Shown here one piece after another: positions 1 through 11,908 of a DNA stretch of 64,000 bases. A program made the position numbers and the translations under genes. Source of the stretch: Glutinoglossum americanum (lineage: Eukaryota > Ascomycota > Geoglossomycetes > Geoglossales > Geoglossaceae); NCBI GenBank assembly GCA_020080175.1, contig JAGHQL010000095.1, positions 32,292 through 96,291 on the forward strand. The letters are read 5' to 3'. Numbering within the stretch: the stretch's first letter is position 1; each line of letters starts with the position of its first letter. The notes beneath the pieces were generated by a model that saw nothing but the letters and a program-made list of their open reading frames with translations, had not been told where the DNA came from and made no database searches.

Positions 1-539
1 ACGGAAACAACAAGAGGCGCTAGCTTGCTGGGAGAGAAAACGCCGCACCGACGATTTATATGTAAGTGAGATTCGTTATAACAAATAAGTGGTATGGATA
101 CACAGGTCATATCACGAGAATTTTTACAAAAAGGCTTAGAGAAAGGGTAAACACCTCATACTACAATAACTCCCAACGCGTCTGGCTGCGCGCACCTTTC
201 CTCAGAGGTATTGTCCATATTCAAGAACGAACAAAGTAGTGAAACCTAAGAGACCGACCCAGATTGCTTTTAAGGGAAATGACTAGGTTACATGTTGGGA
301 CATCATGGATCAGAAAAATTTGTTAGAGTAGCCGTAATCTCTATAGGCCTGAAAGTCACCGTGGAAAAGAAACTTTCGGTAGAATAGAGCATACTTTCTC
401 AAACCAGACCAAATAACTAACCCTAACCACCTCCGTATACTAGCAAAAGTCAACAAGTGTGGAGTTTTGGTGGCTTTGGTGGTCGATCGGGATTGCTCCC
501 CTCGCGTTCGGCGACTCGTTGGTGTTGCAGATCGAGAAA
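1..539. other. 3' flank without recognised gene
   Basis: This stretch lies downstream of the CPSF6-like gene on the minus strand. It probably holds that gene's 3' UTR. I see no other coding region, RNA gene or clear repeat. Confidence 0.5.
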
Positions 540-2087
540 CTATTCTGGTCTCGGCCGTTTTGCACCGTGTGGGTTCCAATTCCCATCCCCAGCACCATTT
601 TGGTTGTGCCCGCCGAAGAATGCAGGATTGAAGTGTGGGGTAGGTCCTTGAAAACCACCCTGACCTGATACAAAGAAAGAACTCTTTAGTTGCCCACTCT
701 GAAATATCAGACTATTCACAACCGGATTTGCAGTATGCTGTCCATCACGGGTGTTCGCTCTAGATGATGCAGAACCGCGGTTGTGAAAATACTTACCCAT
801 CATAGGGCTATTGAATCCGCCCGCCATAGGGTTATTAAAACCGTCCATACCTTGACCGCCAGCTCCCATTTGGCCCATGTTCATACCACCCCCTATGCCG
901 CCCATCTGGCCGGGCATACCTCCTCCCATGCCCATCCCCCCCATACCCATACCGCCCATACCACCCATCATGCCATTCGGGCCCATTCCGCCCCGACCGC
1001 CTCTGCCACCAATTGGCCCACCTCGCATGCCTCCCATCATGCCTCCGCGATTTTGAAAGCCGCCGCCGAATTGCTGCATACCTTGCATTGGGCTCCCTTG
1101 GAATCCTCCCATTGGCCCTCCCTGAAATCCACCAGGAGGTCCGCCACCCATTGGTCCAGAAAAACTGCGTTGGCCATACCCACCACCGCCCATGTTACTC
1201 ATTGGACCTCCACGGCCACCAAAGCCACCTCTTCCGCCTCTAAAACCTCCACCCCCCATGTTATTCATGCCGAAATTGACCTGAGGAGGGTTCGGCCCAG
1301 CGCTCACTCCAGTAGGGTTGCTGAAGCTGCCGGTTTGAGAACGATTATCTCTATCTCTTGGACCATCTTTACCACGAGCCGGAGCATCTTTGGGGAGAGT
1401 TCGAAAAGGGTTGGTCGCAGGGGAGGTGAAAGAGACCGTGTGTCTTTTCGTCGAGTATCCTTGACCATGGAAGGCTTCAATCTTTTGCTTGGCAGCAGTT
1501 GCTGCTTGGGGGGACGTAAATTCAACGAAGGCTTGACTATCGCACAATAAAAACAAATTAGAGTCCCAACAGAGTAAAGAATACCATTCTAATACCTACC
1601 CTTTACTTTTCCCGTTGACTTTGTGCTCACTAAAGGTAATATCTTTCAATTCATCTTCACATTCGGCTTGATTGATCCAGCCACGAATATCATCATCGGT
1701 AGTCCACCAGTGTAGATCCGATATGAACAACGCTGTGGTTGCATTCTGCTCGACTGGTCTGTTATCAGGAGCTTCCTTACGCTTTACACCCTGTTTCTGC
1801 GGTGGTAATTTGGGTGGGTTCTGCTCAACTCCCGAAGACCCATCAGAAGTTGCAATCTTCTGGACGCCATTAGGGCCCTCGCTGCCGCTGTTAGCCATCT
1901 TGGTGTCTTCTTCATGTTCTTCGAGCTTGACCCTAGACGCTCCATTAGTGTCATGGCTAGTAGTGTTAGCGTAGTTGTCGTCAAGGATCAGCTCTTCATT
2001 TTCCTCCTTCTTGTAATGGTCCCCCGACTGCGGTTCGTTGTCGATGTCGCCGTAGATATCGATGTCGAAAGTATCCTCTTCAGCCAT
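540..2087 (-). CDS. CPSF6/CFIm68-like RNA-binding protein
   Basis: Three exons, complement(540..664, 797..1536, 1600..2087), give 450 residues. Residues about 115-200 form one RRM, with the segment LHWWTTDDDI that recalls the RRM of CPSF6/CPSF7 and a conserved-looking stretch NGKSKGQAFVEF rebuilt across the 63-nt first intron. The N-terminal part is acidic and disordered; after the RRM comes a long Gly/Met/Arg-rich region with RGG-like triplets, and the end is basic (AKRPRPE). In animals CPSF6 is a subunit of cleavage factor I in mRNA 3'-end processing; a nuclear role in poly(A) site choice is inferred here. The start is the ATG at 2087; upstream codons in frame lack an ATG. The second intron (665..796, 132 nt, GTAAGT...CAG) is a multiple of three without a stop, so its retention would add 44 residues. 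Length of the Gly-rich part is likely variable. Confidence 0.85.
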
Positions 2088-3210
2088 TGTAAGCAATGGA
2101 TGTTAGAACGCGACTAGTAGTATGAATCTTTCTTTCTCTTGATTGCCTTATAGATATGCCTTGATTCGGTCTGAAGCAAGATGTACAGGTCTGTAATGCG
2201 CGATGGAGGGAATCAGCTCACGGAAAGAACTTCACTTTTGCTAGAAAAATGCTGAGCGAGCACCTGAGCGAGTTAAAAAAGTGGCCGATTTCTCGTTGCC
2301 ACCAATTACCTCAAGTCGCATACAGCGACGCAAGAAAGACAGACAATACATGATAAGAAAAAAGGTGGTAATACGTACACTCCCTCTCAGTAGCAGCTCA
2401 AGCGGTACAAATCTAAGTAGCTAGCTAGCCCCCTGACTTGCGTCACAAATGTCTCCGTTCTGATTGCCTTCCTCGGCAAATACAGAGTACGTAGATTTTG
2501 AATAGGATGAGGACGAAGAGAAAGCTCTGGTTCTGATCTCGTGGCGCGAGTAAGAACGATTAGGGCGAACGATAGACAGGATATGATTTGACAGTCACTG
2601 ATGATGCAGCTGTGTGTTTCTTGAACCCCGTGATGGAAACCAATCAAGCGACTGCGGACACGAAAAGCAATCAGAACAAGTCGGTTGTCTAACAGAGACA
2701 CAGACTGAACACGTAGTAAGCCCTGAGAGATAGACCCGTCGTCTGCAATGAGAGATAGAACCCCTGCCGTGGCTAATTTGCCAAATTGTTAGCGATCTCA
2801 ACCTCAAAAGTGCAACTTCATCGTCCCAGCCTCGTATCGTGCTAGATGAATGGGCAGAGACAATCCTTGACAAAAGAGAAAAAGCCCGTACAATAGCGTT
2901 TCAAAAATGAGAATGACGAGTTGAGCAACGTCGGTACGACTCCGCGCGGGATGGTAGTGATCGCGGGTGATAACTCGGCGGGTAGAAGGTAAGAAGATCG
3001 GTTGTGTTGGAACGGAGCTGGCCAGATAGGATTATGTAAACGAGGTCCGGTATTCAATGTACGCAGACTCGGCGTAAAAGTGTGGCTCGACAAGGCCACT
3101 TTTCAGAAATGCGTTAAGGAGCATTTATTCATTTTCGAACCCTTCACACTACTTCATCATAAAACAACGCCATCCCTCTTCACAAAGAACCGCCGTCGAG
3201 ATTACATACG
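2088..3210. other. Divergent intergenic region
   Basis: This is the shared upstream region of the CPSF6-like gene (-) and the Sec61 gamma gene (+). I see no supported coding region; small open frames here have no recognisable content. The transcription starts and any 5' UTR introns cannot be fixed from sequence alone. Confidence 0.5.
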
Positions 3211-3598
3211 ATGTCTGAACAGCTTAAAGAAATTGCAGAGATCCCTCGCGACTTTCTGCGCGACGGCACACTTTTCCTCAACCGGTGCACGAAACGTTCG
3301 TTCCCCTTCAAGTCTACTTTCGACCCCAGTAGCTAACCTAGACGCTAGCGGACAAACGCGAATTCATCAAAATATCTCAAGCGGTTGGCATGGGTTTCAT
3401 CGTCATGGGCGTCATCGGTTATGTTGTAAAATTGAGTACGTGAAACTCCTCGCTGTAGCTGCCTCATCATGTTTCTGCGATGCCAGGTCCAACCCCCTTG
3501 CCTAGACGCCCCACGGTCATCACGAGATTCCTTTGCTGATTGCGTCCTCGATACCAGTTCACATACCCGTCAATAACATTTTAGTGGGCGGTGCATGA
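3211..3598 (+). CDS. SSS1: Sec61 gamma subunit (SSS1)
   Basis: Three small exons, 3211..3295, 3349..3435 and 3558..3598, join in phase to a 70-residue protein, the usual length for Sec61 gamma/Sss1/SecE. It begins MSEQLKEIAEIPRDFL, has the family's TKPDKREFIK segment (the Pro codon is split by intron 1), a single membrane span VGMGFIVMGVIGYVVKLI and the C-terminal HIPVNNILVGG. It is the tail-anchored clamp of the ER protein-conducting channel, wrapping around Sec61 alpha. Introns are 53 nt (donor GTTCGT) and 122 nt (GTACGT...CCAG). None of the exons is long enough to show as a convincing open frame, so a simple ORF search would miss this gene. Confidence 0.96.
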
Positions 3599-4141
3599 CC
3601 TTGTTTGTCGCTTGCTGGATATGCATTGTGTCAAGTTTTGGCATAGTGCGTTGGTGGACTGTCGGGTGAGAGGATACCAAGGGAGTTCTGGTATGGGATC
3701 AGCGGCGAACGCGGTGATATTATCCGACGGGTGGTTAATACGGGACGCAGGTCACTTTCTAGCACCGAGTGCCTTCTGCTGTATTATAACTATTCACATC
3801 TTTTAAATTGGAGCGGGTCAATCGCGCTGATTGAAGTTCCGCTCTCGAGATCTAATTACATGTTACGTATCGACCTTGGTTCTGGAAATTGTGCAAATTC
3901 TGCCCTATGACGAATGTAGGAGCAATTGATTAGACAATATGAAAATGACCGGTTAAATAGTCCTAGCTATACAGAACACCATTGGAAATATCCCCGCCCA
4001 AACCCACACCTAGGAGGTAAATTTGACTACAATACTTACAAAATCATAACTGTTGCTTAGACGTGTACAGACACCACAAAGTGTAATCACCAAACTTCAT
4101 ACTCCGCTCCTTCTCTTATGCACGAAAACTCATTAAACCTA
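3599..4141. other. Convergent intergenic region
   Basis: The two flanking genes point towards each other, so this holds their 3' UTRs. Nothing else is recognisable. Confidence 0.5.
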
Positions 4142-6491
4142 CTAATCGTCCTCATCATCAAGAAGAGATCTCGTTCTTACCCTAGTGCGTCCTACCCGCC
4201 GCGGCACTGAGTAGAGGCTCTCGTCGTACTCTAGCCTCTCGTTGACCCTTGTACCAGCTTTAGGGCCTGCTTCATCCTCATCAACGCCATCATTCCAGAC
4301 ATGAGTTGTGCATGTCCCCGTTGCCATACCCCAACCGTTCCAACTAGTTGCTGTAATACCGTCATAATAACTGATTGTTAGACTAGCCAACAACAAGAAC
4401 GGGCAAGAGTTAGTCTAAAGAACGCACATACCGGCGATGATAGGCGCACTAGGGTGCCAACTAGCATCTCTTACACATGTCCTCCATGCGCCGGTCGATC
4501 CGTACTGAACGGCATAGAAATTGGTCAAGAGCTCTGGGTCCCGTGGTCGTGAATTGTGCGTTCCTTTCTTGACATCGACTACGCCAGCCACTGTGGCGTC
4601 CAGGTTGTAGATGTAAACCTTGCCATCAAAACTACCCGTGTACACATACCGGCTGTTTGAGCTAGTTGGCGGAGAAAAGTGGCACCGTATCAACGTCTTG
4701 AGCACCTTGTGGCCTCGGAAGGTGACAAGCGAGCAGTCGTGTGGGTGCGGTTTATATTCATCTTCCTCAAAGGGCGGGTGACGGTAGTCAAATCCAGAAG
4801 AGTATTTGGCAGGATCGATTGTGCTGAAATGCTCCATACTCACCATCTTCCTAATATCCCACAGTTTCATTGTTTGGTCCTTCCCGTTGCTAAGCACATA
4901 TCGGCCGTCACCCTTGCTATCAACGTAGGTGAGGCCCTCGGTATGACCGAGGAAGACACCAGCGGCACGGCTATCACCCATGGAACGGCGATCCCACACT
5001 TTGAGGGTTGTGTCGTCAGAGCCAGAGAAAAGGATATGAGGAGAAGTCTTGTCTCCAAAACAGACCGCATTGACATCGTCATCGTGACCACGGATTCTGA
5101 GGGTGGATTGCCGAGTTTCGAGGTCGTAAATATATATAGATTGGTCTGACGCCCCTGCAGCGAGTTCGCGGCCGTCGCCGGAAAAGCGAATTGACCATAT
5201 CTGTTGGGCCGTTAGCAGGTGCCATAAAGCTATATATCGTTCCAAATAGTTCTAACCCCGAAACCCGTACGCGCACCGAATCCGGATCTTCCTGTACCTC
5301 CTAACCCACTGATTGAAAAATCCAGTAACCAAGGTTCGCCCGCCTCATCCGGGTCCGTCGGGGCTAGACAAACGACACACTGAATGGAGCTATAGGCCAG
5401 GAGTTTGTTATCTGGGCTGAGTGAGGCATCCGTAATCGTCCACTGGCCATAGGGGTACTCTACTGTTCTATAATATTTCCACCTGTAGGGATTAGACGTG
5501 TCATAGAGGCGAATTTTGAAGTCCTGACCGCAAGAGAAAAAGAATGTTCCATCGTCAGAGAATTGGCCTGAATAACATCGGGCGTCGTAATGGATTATGG
5601 TGTTAGCGGCTGACGTAGGTATCATAGACTTGAGCGATTGCGGCAGAGTCAGCAGATGTCAATGGAGTCCAAGGTAATAACATACTTGGGCCATGAGTCT
5701 ACTTTGTATCTGCTCTCTTACTCCAGTATAAAAGCCAAGCTCTCTCATGAAAATCCGACTTGACATCCCAATACCCTTTCTCTCATGGCCATCCTCATAT
5801 AACTCATTATCACCGAACGTACCCGAACTCATCAATGCTCTACCGGCATCACTCGGAATAGAAGGATATCTATCCCGAGCTCGCCTTCGTTTACCTATTC
5901 CCCCATACCCTCCTTCCGGTTCCTCATCCTCTCCATCCTCATCACTGTCTTGATGCCGGCGTATGCGCGTATGCAAGGAGTAGCTACCGAGTTGTTCAGC
6001 AAATATACCCACCTGTCCTAAGAGGTGTAGAAGCTGGCGGCGGGTCATGGGAGCTTTAGTTGATAGTCAGTTTCTCAGTTCCTAAGGTTCGAAGTTGAAA
6101 GCCTACAAGTAGCTAAGCGGCCAGCGCGGGACTCCCGACTCCCGCTAGCAACTGCTTCACCATCAGAATCGCCTTCCTCGTCCTCTTCTTCGTCAAGTGG
6201 GAATGCAGCTCTCAAATACTCTTCAGCGCCTGCGAAAAACCAGGGATTCGTCAGTAGCTACTTTCATCCGAGGTCCCTGCCTCCCTTAAACGCCAACAGC
6301 ATCAACCCGGACTCACCGTGATACTGGCCGCTGTCATCCGGCTCATCCTCGTCCTCCATCTCCATATCATCGTCATCCTCCTCGTCCTGCCATTCGTCTT
6401 CCAGACCACGCGAAATGATACGCTGCCTCGATCCGAGTCCGCTATTATGCGCGCTATTTCCTTCACCCTCACGAGGCAATGAAGCACTCAT
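4142..6491 (-). CDS. DCAF11/WDR23-like WD40 protein
   Basis: Six exons, complement(4142..4350, 4432..5200, 5257..5628, 5686..6053, 6107..6229, 6317..6491), total 671 residues with all phases consistent. The N-terminal 150 residues are acidic; then APMTRRQLLHLLGQ-like segment (here SPMTRRQLL) and about seven WD40 blades, e.g. DDDVNAVCFGDK, LFSGSDDTTLKVWD, VLSNGKDQTMKLWD. The inserted piece SGFDYRHPPFEEDEYKPHPHD followed by YTGSFDGKVYIYNLD is characteristic of the LEC14B/DCAF11 branch, whose animal members are substrate receptors of CUL4-DDB1 ubiquitin ligases. The last intron's acceptor was placed at 4351 because it restores IIAATSWNGWG. The fungal role is not established; a CUL4 adaptor function is inference from the family. 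Confidence 0.9.
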
Positions 6492-6849
6492 ATTATCAAG
6501 TGCAGGAGATGCGGGTCAATAGAGGGGCCAACCGATAGCTTATCGATAAAGGTCTCACCGAGTTGCCGCCGCCTTAAGGGGAAAGCTCCAAACTAGAAAG
6601 TGTTATGTTATTGGCGAAACCACACCGTCGTCACTACGGTCCCGCTACACCATCAAACATTGAAGAGCTCGGAACCAGGTGGGAAGGAACTAGGGCGAGG
6701 GCAAGTCACCGGTGCAAAGCCTCGGTAAAACTCAGGCCTGGATGGCTCCTGTCCTTGCTTCTTCCTATATCTACTGGCTGCTCGATAAAAGGTGGTTCCA
6801 GGTCAGCCTCTCGACATGACGCTGATTTCCCGGCTATTCGTGCTGGGTT
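6492..6849. other. Upstream region of the WD40 gene
   Basis: It holds the probable promoter and 5' UTR of the DCAF11-like gene. I see no gene in it. Confidence 0.4.
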
Positions 6850-7345
6850 CGCCAAGCTTGGCGATGATATCAATATTCTAGCAATTCAGGATGGAAATGA
6901 GATTACGGAAATCCTCTAAGATTAAAGAAGACATTACTGTTATTAAGCAACGCCTGGACAATATGGATCGGAGCGTGGGCGATATAGAGTGGCATCAATC
7001 GCGGGATGCAAGCTGAAGAAGCCCCAACCATCCATCCACTCCCCCTCACATCACCGCTTGCTAACCTCAATCAAAATCAAAACAGCGAACAAGTAGTGTT
7101 ATCCGCTTCGTGAACACCCGTATAACCCAAGTCGACCACCCAATCGAGGCTCTTATTTGCGAGGATGACCTACCGATCCCAGGCTTCTCAGCTACCGCAC
7201 AAGCCATTCTCGATCTCGGAATGGAGGCCCTCGATGCCATGTTGGAGCGCCAAGGTCTCTCGACGGTAGGGTCATTAGGCGAAGAAGGATCGCGCATTGA
7301 TGCACGCTGGGGTGATCAACATCCGCGAGGGCACGCTTCGTTGAC
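6850..7345 (+). pseudogene. Decayed coiled-coil/SAP-like small protein
   Basis: Three pieces read in different frames but in a sensible order. About 6860-6910 encodes NILAIQDGNEITEIL; 6917-7012 encodes a heptad-like helix KIKEDITVIKQRLDNMDRS; 7110-7345 encodes IPGFSATAQAILDLGMEALDAMLERQGLSTVGSLGE and then, one base shifted, KDRALMHAGV. This order (coiled coil, spacer, then a SAP-like helix pair ending in a basic HxG-V) recalls small fungal proteins of unknown function that I know only as a pattern. The frame changes at about 6917 and 7280 argue for a broken copy, though the first could be an intron border. No function can be assigned. Confidence 0.4.
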
Positions 7346-8387
7346 CAGCGGGTCTGAATACTTGTGGAAACCATAGCGGGTAATTCCGCGGGGATAATGC
7401 CGGTTACTATGGCATAGGATATTACTAGGATAGGAGGTGTAGCTCTCACTAGCCCGCTGGATCGAATTGCGACAAGTGTAGAAAGAAGGGAAGGGGGGGA
7501 TTATCATCTTACGGTGCAAGTCTAGAAGGTTTGCCATTAGCTGAGAAGGGACTTGTTCTACAACTCAGCAACAAATTATACAATAGAGAACCAATAATCG
7601 GAATAAAATTCTCAGGCAGTAGCGATGCTCTATAGTAATCCCTTAGCTGAAGCCAATGGTCACCCCAATGCATACCACCTCCAATCTCTCGGAAAGAAGG
7701 CGCTTTTGAATGTTAAGGGAATATATTCCCTTCTGGTCTGTGGTGAAATGTTATTTTTATCGACTCAGCCACAATGCAATCGAGGGGGGTAGTGGAGACT
7801 TTCCCCGGATACAAGCATACAAGGCTATGCACATTTACATACAATACATAAAAAGACCCGCTCTTAATGCCCTAGAACGAACTAGCTGGTAGAGGCCGTT
7901 CTACCGAGATCCTAAATGCAACCTGCTCTGGTAATATTTTTATTTGCTACTGCACACACATTGGAGTCGGAGATCGATCTAAATAATTCTATTGGTTGGG
8001 ATCATAAGACTTTTTGAGAATCCCTAATCCCTAGGAAGGTATCTCTTTTCTAAGCTCTAGAGTGTTTCCGGCCGTCGTGGCCTCCACAGGATTATTCTGA
8101 AAGGGGGACTCATTGTGGAAAGGAAAAAAAGGCTAAAGGCATTCGGGATCTATGTAAACAATGCAGTGCAACTCGAGGTACTTGTAGGGAACCCTCTATT
8201 GACAGGAAAGGCAGGCATACCGAATCTAGCCCTATAAACGAATGACGAATGGCGCTGTGGGTATTCCTAAAAACGCATAGTTGATGTTAGCATACAACAG
8301 CCCGCACGAGAGAGTCGAGCTGCACAACCTGCTCTATAGCCTAGCACCTATGGACAACCTTTGGATACTCCCCCTTACGTTTCGGAC
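7346..8387. other. Intergenic, no gene seen
   Basis: About 1 kb between the decayed fragment and the 3' end of the peroxiredoxin gene. Base composition is unremarkable and no open frame has recognisable content. Confidence 0.45.
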
Positions 8388-9305
8388 CTAGGAAGCACCG
8401 TTCACGACCTCACCGTGCGCTTTCTGGAAATAGGCTTTACTATCTTTTGGATTCGCTTTGATGGATGCGCTCCCTGGGTTCCAGTTTGCGGGGCATACCT
8501 CTCCATGCTCATCGGTGAATTTAAACGCGTCGATGAGGCGGAGGGTTTCGTCTACGGAGCGACCGACGGGGAGATCGTTGATGGTGATCTAGAAGGAGAT
8601 AGAAAGATGATAGTTAGCTTGGTAAAAAAAAAACAATGGATAACGAAGGAAGGGTGTGAGATGTTGGCTGGATGCCTAACTGAGGGAGGAGGGAACCATG
8701 AGTGTAGCATCCGGTGAAGCTTAATTTTCGGTAGAGATTCTACGCTTGAGATTGCCAGGGAGTTCTCATTCTCGTCCACCACGGTCACTCACCTGCCGGA
8801 TCAATCCTTTCGGGTCGATCAAAAATAGGCCCCTGAGAGCGATCCCTTCATCCTCGATCAAAACGCCATAATCTCTCGACAGCCTGTGGTTCTTGTCGCT
8901 CAGGAGCGGAATATCAACGCCGCCCAACCCACCGTTCTTCCTAGGCGTCGAAGCCCACGCGAGCAGGCTATACTCGGAATCGGTCGACGCGAACACGACA
9001 GACGTACCTCTGGAGGCGAACTGCGAAGCTGCATCGGAAAAAGCGACGATTTCGGTGGGACAGACGAAGGTCCAGGCCATTGGGACGAAGGCGAGGATCA
9101 ACCACCGACCCTCATAATCGGAGAGCGAGATGTCTAAGCAAAAGCAAGCGATGAGAGAGAGGTTACTACGATACCGAGGGTCAAGGGAAGCAAGCAGGCA
9201 AAGCAAGCCAGCCAACAACTCACCTTCAAAAGCCCCATTCACAACAGCCGTACATTCAAAATAGGGAGCAGGACGCTGAACCCGCGCCTTTCCGGAGGAA
9301 GCCAT
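8388..9305 (-). CDS. TSA1: 2-Cys peroxiredoxin, TSA1/Prx1 type
   Basis: Exons complement(8388..8588, 8793..9133, 9224..9305) give 207 residues, close to the usual 195-200. The peroxidatic Cys is C52 in the segment FVCPTEI; the resolving Cys is C173 in GEVCPANW. The GGLG loop ([11 protein letters not shown]) and a C-terminal YF pair (AYFQKAH) are both present; in this family the two together mark enzymes that are easily over-oxidised and can act as peroxide sensors and chaperones. Catalysis is thioredoxin-dependent reduction of H2O2 and organic peroxides in the cytosol; no targeting signal is visible. The start is the ATG at 9305, giving [16 protein letters not shown]; an extension upstream has no ATG before a non-conserved stretch except a weak one at 9338. 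The last intron is 204 nt, long for this region. A Trp replaces the usual Phe in PMAWTFVCP. Confidence 0.95.
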
Positions 9306-10199
9306 TCTGGAAGAAAACAACCAAATAGGATTGTTCAAAGGAAGCTCAGTAAGTTTTTTAGGATAGGGATTCGAATTCGAATTGAGGAACGCTGGGCGAA
9401 AGGGATAGGATGGAGTTCCGACGGAGGAAGAAAAAGGCGACTAGGAGAGTTTTGTGTACGTAAAGCTTGTTTATTTTGTTTTTCTCTTGTTTACATTTTT
9501 ATGTTTTATGTTTCATGTCCTCTCGGGGCGGGAGGAGCCAGCAATGCTAATAATGCCCTTCCTTCCTTCCTTCCTCCCCGTGATGAATAAAATCATTGGG
9601 GTAACGGTGTCCTTCATGTGAGCTGAGTTAACCGGGGTAGGGCACTCTATCCCAGACTTATCGTATCGGGCCCATATATATTATGTATATATATATATAT
9701 ACACGTGCACTAGAAAAATCTAGAAACCACGACCGGCTCAGCGGGGGCTGCTCGTGGCAGAGTGGGGGATAAGATGAGGATTTTTTTTTTTCTAATAGGA
9801 ATATTCGCGGTTCGTTGGATATGACTTGGATTCCGTTGAGGTAGTGGAATGGGGGTGGATGCAGGTGGTCACGTGAGGGAGAGACTGGCGCCGGAGTTTC
9901 CCTTCTCTGCTCCCCTTCCCCAACCTCTCCCAATGCATCTTCTCCCTCACTCCCTTCCTCTCTCGTATTTCCCCATCCGTCCAGACTCATCCATCTCCAC
10001 TCACCCTCCCCTTCCTCCCTTATCCTCCCTCTTCCTCCACGCCCCTGCACCCTCCCTCCTCTTCCTCCTCCCTCTGCTCCTTCCTCACTTTCAAAAGGCA
10101 AGCCATGTATGTTAGTGAATAACGGTGCTTTTTCTTGAAGCTTGTATCTACCGAGTATCTCTTCGATACGTTCGAGACTTGATCACCATTTTTTTGGGG
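9306..10199. other. Intergenic with TA and CT-rich tracts
   Basis: This is the upstream region of the peroxiredoxin gene. It contains a TA-dinucleotide tract at about 9674-9704 and a strongly pyrimidine-rich stretch at about 9895-10085 on the plus strand. The open frames over the CT tract are low complexity and not credible genes. Confidence 0.5.
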
Positions 10200-10424
10200 G
10201 ATTACCTTGGAACAACTAGGTAGAGGTGACGAAGTTGTGGTTAACTCGAGAGCGCAGACCTTGATAGTGATATTAGAAGAGATATTAACTTCGAGCAGAA
10301 ATAATATTCGTAAGCGACTTACGTTTTGCCTTTATAACCGTTGTCAGAGTGCTCTAGCCGCAGGTCCGCGCTCTCGAGTTAACCACAACTTCGTCACCTC
10401 TACTAATTGTTCCAAGGCAATCCT
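10200..10424. repeat. 62-bp inverted repeat with 100-bp spacer
   Basis: The left arm at 10200-10261 and the right arm at 10362-10424 are reverse complements with only about four differences, including one single-base indel. The spacer of about 100 nt contains a small internal palindrome (CGTAAG CGA CTTACG, about 10310). The right arm is part of the decayed gene on the minus strand (peptide LEQLVEVTKLWLTRER), so the left arm looks like an inverted duplication of that coding end. Transcribed, it would form a long hairpin. Confidence 0.85.
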
Positions 10425-11908
10425 CTGAATAGCTTGCACAAATGCGTGTGCTTGTTCTGGGTTGTTATATAGTGTGGTCATCTTAGTTTCGGACTCTGAG
10501 CACTCCCACTCTCTGATAGCAGTAGTAAGAGGCGTTGGGGAATGTGCATACGCAAAGTGGGGCCAAGCCTTCAGAGAGTCTTTCATTTGCTGTTTCAACC
10601 CCAGGCTAACCATCAGGGAAGTACGCCCTGATATCGCAGTGGTTACATAGATCTCCTTCTCGGACGTTCTTATCAATCACAATCCTCAGTGTAACTAAGT
10701 TTCCTTTTCCCCTTAATTTCCTGTCCAATTGCGTCTGCCTATCGTTATCCTGACCCTCTGTCTCGAAGCCGTTATCACCTTCCTCACTTAGCTTCCTAGC
10801 CTTCAAGGTATCCTCTCAAAACTTCCGTTCCCTATCTTCGGTAACCGGTGGCGTCGGCGTTCGTTCGCACATTCGGTATTTGATATTAGGTGCACGACCA
10901 TTCCTTACCCCCTCAAATCTAGCGGCCCTCTGTTCGATGTCCTGTCCAATAGTGAGAGTAGATGAGAGCGTATGGGAAAAGACCTCGATAGGCTAGCGGA
11001 CACGGTGTTGATATCGGCCGATGACGTCTTTCGCGAGTAGGAAATCTTTGAGTTCGGGGGAGAGTTTCCCTGGCAGGGCTTAGTTATCCTCGTTCCAGAA
11101 ATACTCAATTACAGGTCATTTATAGGGTATGAAGATGCCAAGTCCAAGGGTTCTCATATACCTCTTCGAGGACCAGATCTGATTCTGGAAACTTCTTACC
11201 CTTCGTGTTCACCTTGGGCCGCCATACCATCACTTTTGACTTTTTTGTTTTGCGGCATTCATGGTCGAAGCCAATCACAACTTTAATCTCCCAACAGGAG
11301 TTCACCATATAGGTATCCACAAGATAATCACGATCTTTCCTCTAAGAAATCGAGACCTCGAAAGTGACTCGAGGATGTAACGCCATCTGCGGTCGGAATG
11401 CGCTATTGGGGATGTGCTGCGAGATATTGCAACAGGAATATGCGACCATGGTCTATAACATCTTGAACACTTTGTCCAAGCGACTGGGGGACTAAGCCTC
11501 CGATGGCTAGAGGTTGGTTACAAATGTTGAACAAGGACCGTCTGATGAAAATCTCCTGGGCCATAGTCGTCGTGCGGATAGCGGCAACCATCAGGGTTGT
11601 AATCGTAACTAACTGCACCATCGGCCCCATGTTACCTGGCTCAGTAACTCTCCCACACACCGAACTTTGTCCTCCGCATAGCCACGGAGGTCCTCGCCCT
11701 CCTCCAGTTTACTTAACAGCTCCCGACACCCCGGCGGTCTTATAGGGAGTTGAATCCACTCCCCATCAAGTGTCCCTTCTCGATGGCTGCGGAAGGAATT
11801 GAGGATATGTAATACTGATACTGAAACCGGCCGCTTCTCGTCCAAGGGCAGGGGAGATGAAAGTTGGGTTTGTCGATCGGGCAGCATGGTGCTTGGTGAC
11901 GCCAGCAC
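10344..11908 (-). pseudogene. Broken PD-(D/E)XK-like fungal gene
   Basis: Coding-like pieces follow each other on the minus strand in changing frames: 11908-11650 (PDRQTQLSSPLPLDEKRPVS...GYAEDKVR), then about 11590-11400 in shifted frames, 11370-11150 (ALHPRVTFEVSIS, stop, then DTYMVNSCWEIKVVIGFDHE...SKVMVWRPKV), 11100-10905 (PGKLSPELKDFLLAKDVIGRYQHRVR, stop), and 10806-10344. The pattern FEVSxSQ..L..L.D.Y..NS...KVVIGFD...K..V.VWRP resembles a family of fungal proteins of unknown function with a core like restriction-endonuclease folds; this is from memory and unproven. At least four stops or frame changes make an intact gene unlikely. The locus ends in the inverted repeat at 10200-10424. Confidence 0.5.

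Noticed and set aside
783-1550. 255-codon plus-strand open frame
   Set aside because: His/Ala/Thr-rich antisense of the Gly/Met-rich region of the CPSF6-like gene; it has no domain.
9658-10115. Open frames on both strands of a CT-rich tract
   Set aside because: They arise from the pyrimidine run; composition is Glu/Gly or Pro/Leu only.
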